A stretch of 64,000 nt of DNA, from positions 310,001 to 374,000 of the forward strand of contig NZ_JAFLNF010000004.1 in assembly GCF_017313085.1 (NCBI RefSeq), written 5' to 3'. Positions 62,286-64,000 of this stretch are shown piece after piece. The position numbers were made by a program, and so were the translations under genes. Source of the DNA: Roseibium limicola (GTDB taxonomy: Bacteria; Pseudomonadota; Alphaproteobacteria; Rhizobiales; Stappiaceae). The notes below the pieces were generated by a model. It did no database searches. It was given only the letters and a program-made list of their open reading frames with translations, and was not told the DNA's origin. Numbering within the stretch: position 1 is the stretch's first letter; each line of letters opens with the position of its first letter.

Positions 62286-64000
62286 ATGCGGGTGCGGCAA
62301 CTCGGCGAGAACGTCATCAACCAGATCGCCGCCGGTGAGGTCATCGAGCGGCCGGCCAGTGTGATCAAGGAGTTGGTGGAGAATGCGGTCGACGCCGGTG
62401 CGTCGACTGTCGAGATCGTCACGGCTGCTGGCGGCAAGACGCTGATGCGCGTTTCTGATGATGGCCGGGGCATGAACCGCGATGATCTGCAACTCGCCAT
62501 TCGCCGTCATTGCACTTCCAAGCTGAACGAAGAGGACCTCTTCGACATTCGCAGCCTGGGCTTTCGCGGTGAGGCTCTGCCCTCCATCGGCGCTGTCTCG
62601 CGCCTCTCCATTCAGACCCGCCATGCCGATGAAGACCACGCTTGGAGCATCTCGGTGGAGGGGGGAAAGCAGGCCCCCATTGCGCCTGCAGCACGGAGAA
62701 AGGGCACGCAGGTCGAGGTCCGGGATTTGTTCTTTGCGACACCTGTCCGGCTGAAGTTCCTGAAGTCCGACAGGGCCGAGGCCGCGGCGATCACCGAAAT
62801 CGTCCGCCGCATCGCGCTGGCCTATCCTCATGTCGGGTTTTCGTTGTCGGGCGCCGATCGGCAAAGCCTGAATTTCCCCGCAGCCCGTGGCGAGGATGCC
62901 CATCTGGCGCGGATCGCCCAGGTGCTGGGCAATGATTTTACCGACAACGCGATGGAGATCGACGCAGCGCGTGAGAATGTCCGTCTCTCCGGCTTTGCCG
63001 GTCTGCCCACCTATCATCGTGGCAATGCGCAGCATCAGTTTTTCTTCGTCAACGGGCGTCCGGTGAAAGACAAGCTGCTGCTCTCCGGCCTGCGCGGTGC
63101 CTATGCCGACGTGCTGGCACGTGACCGCCATCCGGTTGTGGTGCTGTTCATCGAGGTCGAGCCGGGACTGGTCGATGTCAACGTTCATCCGGCCAAGGCG
63201 GATGTCCGCTTTCGCGATGGTCAGCTGGTGCGCGGTCTTCTGGTCGGTTCGATCAAGCAGGCACTTGTCCAGTCCGGTCATCGGTCGTCGACCGCCAACG
63301 CGGCTGTCGCGTTGGATGCCTTACGCGGATCTGGCGGCGCAGGCACCGCCGCTGGAGCCGGGAACGCTGGAGGCTATGGCGGCTGGTACCCAGAGCGTCA
63401 GACCGGCTTCAATGCGGCGCAGGCATTTCGTCCTGCTGCCTCAGCCTTTGAGCGGGTTGATCCGGGGACTGGAGAAGTGCATGAGGGTCCAGCTGGCTAC
63501 GCCACCGCCTTTGATCTGCGCGAGCCAGAGACTGCAGCCTATGATGCGGTCGGCTTTGCTGGGGCTTCGCCCCCTGTAGGTCAGGCGGGGCTTGCTGGTC
63601 TTGCGATCCCTTCCGCTGATGCGCGCGCCCATGAAGTGCCTGTCGATGAGATTCGCACACGCCTGCCATTGGGCGCTGCCCGCGCGCAGGTGCATGAAAC
63701 CTACCTGATTGCGCAGACAGAAGACGGCATGGTGATTGTCGATCAGCATGCCGCCCATGAACGCCTTGTCTATGAACGCCTGAAGGATGCGTTGGCCCGA
63801 CGCGACGTGCCGCGTCAGATGCTGCTGATTCCGGAAGTAATCGAGTTGCCGGAGGAGGATGTCGCCCGTCTGGCGGAGCGCGCCGAAGACCTGGAGCAGG
63901 TCGGTCTGTCGCTGGAGGCCTTTGGTCCCGGTGCCATTGCCGTGCGCGAAACTCCGGCGATGCTGGGCGATATGGATATTCGTGGTCTGGTGCTGGAGCT
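62286..64000 (+). CDS. mutL: DNA mismatch repair protein MutL, 3' end outside window
   Basis: About 571 N-terminal residues are visible. The GHKL ATPase shows QIAAGEVIERPASVIKELVENAVDAGA, DDGRGM and SLGFRGEALPSIGAV; the transducer domain has FVNGRPVKDKLL and VDVNVHPAKADVRF. A Gly/Ala-rich linker leads into the C-terminal dimerisation domain with VIVDQHAAHERLVYERL. This DQHAAHERLVYE motif belongs to the endonuclease-type C-domain found in bacteria without MutH. AAGGAAG lies 4 nt before the ATG. Confidence 0.95.
   Translation, partial: MRVRQLGENVINQIAAGEVIERPASVIKELVENAVDAGASTVEIVTAAGGKTLMRVSDDGRGMNRDDLQLAIRRHCTSKLNEEDLFDIRSLGFRGEALPSIGAVSRLSIQTRHADEDHAWSISVEGGKQAPIAPAARRKGTQVEVRDLFFATPVRLKFLKSDRAEAAAITEIVRRIALAYPHVGFSLSGADRQSLNFPAARGEDAHLARIAQVLGNDFTDNAMEIDAARENVRLSGFAGLPTYHRGNAQHQFFFVNGRPVKDKLLLSGLRGAYADVLARDRHPVVVLFIEVEPGLVDVNVHPAKADVRFRDGQLVRGLLVGSIKQALVQSGHRSSTANAAVALDALRGSGGAGTAAGAGNAGGYGGWYPERQTGFNAAQAFRPAASAFERVDPGTGEVHEGPAGYATAFDLREPETAAYDAVGFAGASPPVGQAGLAGLAIPSADARAHEVPVDEIRTRLPLGAARAQVHETYLIAQTEDGMVIVDQHAAHERLVYERLKDALARRDVPRQMLLIPEVIELPEEDVARLAERAEDLEQVGLSLEAFGPGAIAVRETPAMLGDMDIRGLVLE

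Overview
The window looks like chromosomal DNA from a free-living, flagellated alphaproteobacterium, most likely a marine Hyphomicrobiales of the Stappiaceae type (Roseibium/Labrenzia/Stappia-like). This rests on gene content: plant-type glutamate-cysteine ligase, HisZ, a TipF-like polarity protein, CheZ-like phosphatases, TTAA-N7-TTAA sites typical of the regulator CtrA, TRAP transport and high GC. The genus is inference. I saw no rRNA, tRNA, insertion sequence, prophage or CRISPR array. About 55 genes are packed tightly on both strands, and both ends cut through genes (an acetate-CoA ligase on the left, mutL on the right).

Layout. 1-4.1 kb (minus): acetate-CoA ligase family protein, tandem universal stress protein behind an FNR/FixK-like box, GNAT acetyltransferase and acyl-CoA dehydrogenase. 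4.4-7.5 kb: a complete TRAP transporter (dctP, hairpin, dctQM). 7.6-13.2 kb: DUF805 membrane protein, xseA, rsmE, gshA and a DUF937-like protein. 13.4-16.4 kb: DUF1127 protein, LysR regulator, a conserved unknown and a glutamine-amidotransferase-like protein. 16.4-26.5 kb: 2-hydroxyacid metabolism, with lldR-lldD for lactate and a LysR gene divergent from glcDEF for glycolate, interleaved with a DUF3422 protein and a cytochrome c. A DUF1796-like cysteine peptidase follows glcF. 26.5-30 kb: L,D-transpeptidase, DUF2927 protein, first cheZ-like gene and tag. 30.2-33.9 kb: hisS-hisZ-hisG, overlapping end to end. 34.4-38.0 kb: a lipid-glycan set made of a GT2-GtrA protein, a GT39 transferase and a ChbG/HpnK-type deacetylase homologue that has lost its metal ligands. 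38.2-40.3 kb: a CRP-like regulator behind a perfect TGTGA-N6-TCACA palindrome and a run of 13 G, acyl-CoA thioesterase, a hypothetical protein and slyX. 40.4-42.6 kb: groES-groEL with CIRCE. 42.8-47.8 kb: periplasmic hypothetical, LuxO-like sigma-54 activator, a tail-anchored winged-helix protein and tipF with a CtrA box. 47.9-55.4 kb: two M16 peptidases (one non-catalytic), lipoprotein, lspA and ileS. 55.6-62.2 kb: EamA transporter, GT87 transferase, ribF, MaoC hydratase, cheY-cheZ and a HAD phosphatase. 62.3 kb to the end: mutL.

Themes. Several parts fit a motile, polar, surface-modifying cell: cheY with two CheZ-like phosphatases that end in the SQDDID-type CheY-binding motif, TipF, and CtrA boxes in three intergenic regions. 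The most unusual items are the degenerate deacetylase in an otherwise intact lipid-glycan locus, the G13 tract in the translation-initiation region of a CRP-like gene, the low-GC block inside hisS, and the tail-anchored winged-helix protein.
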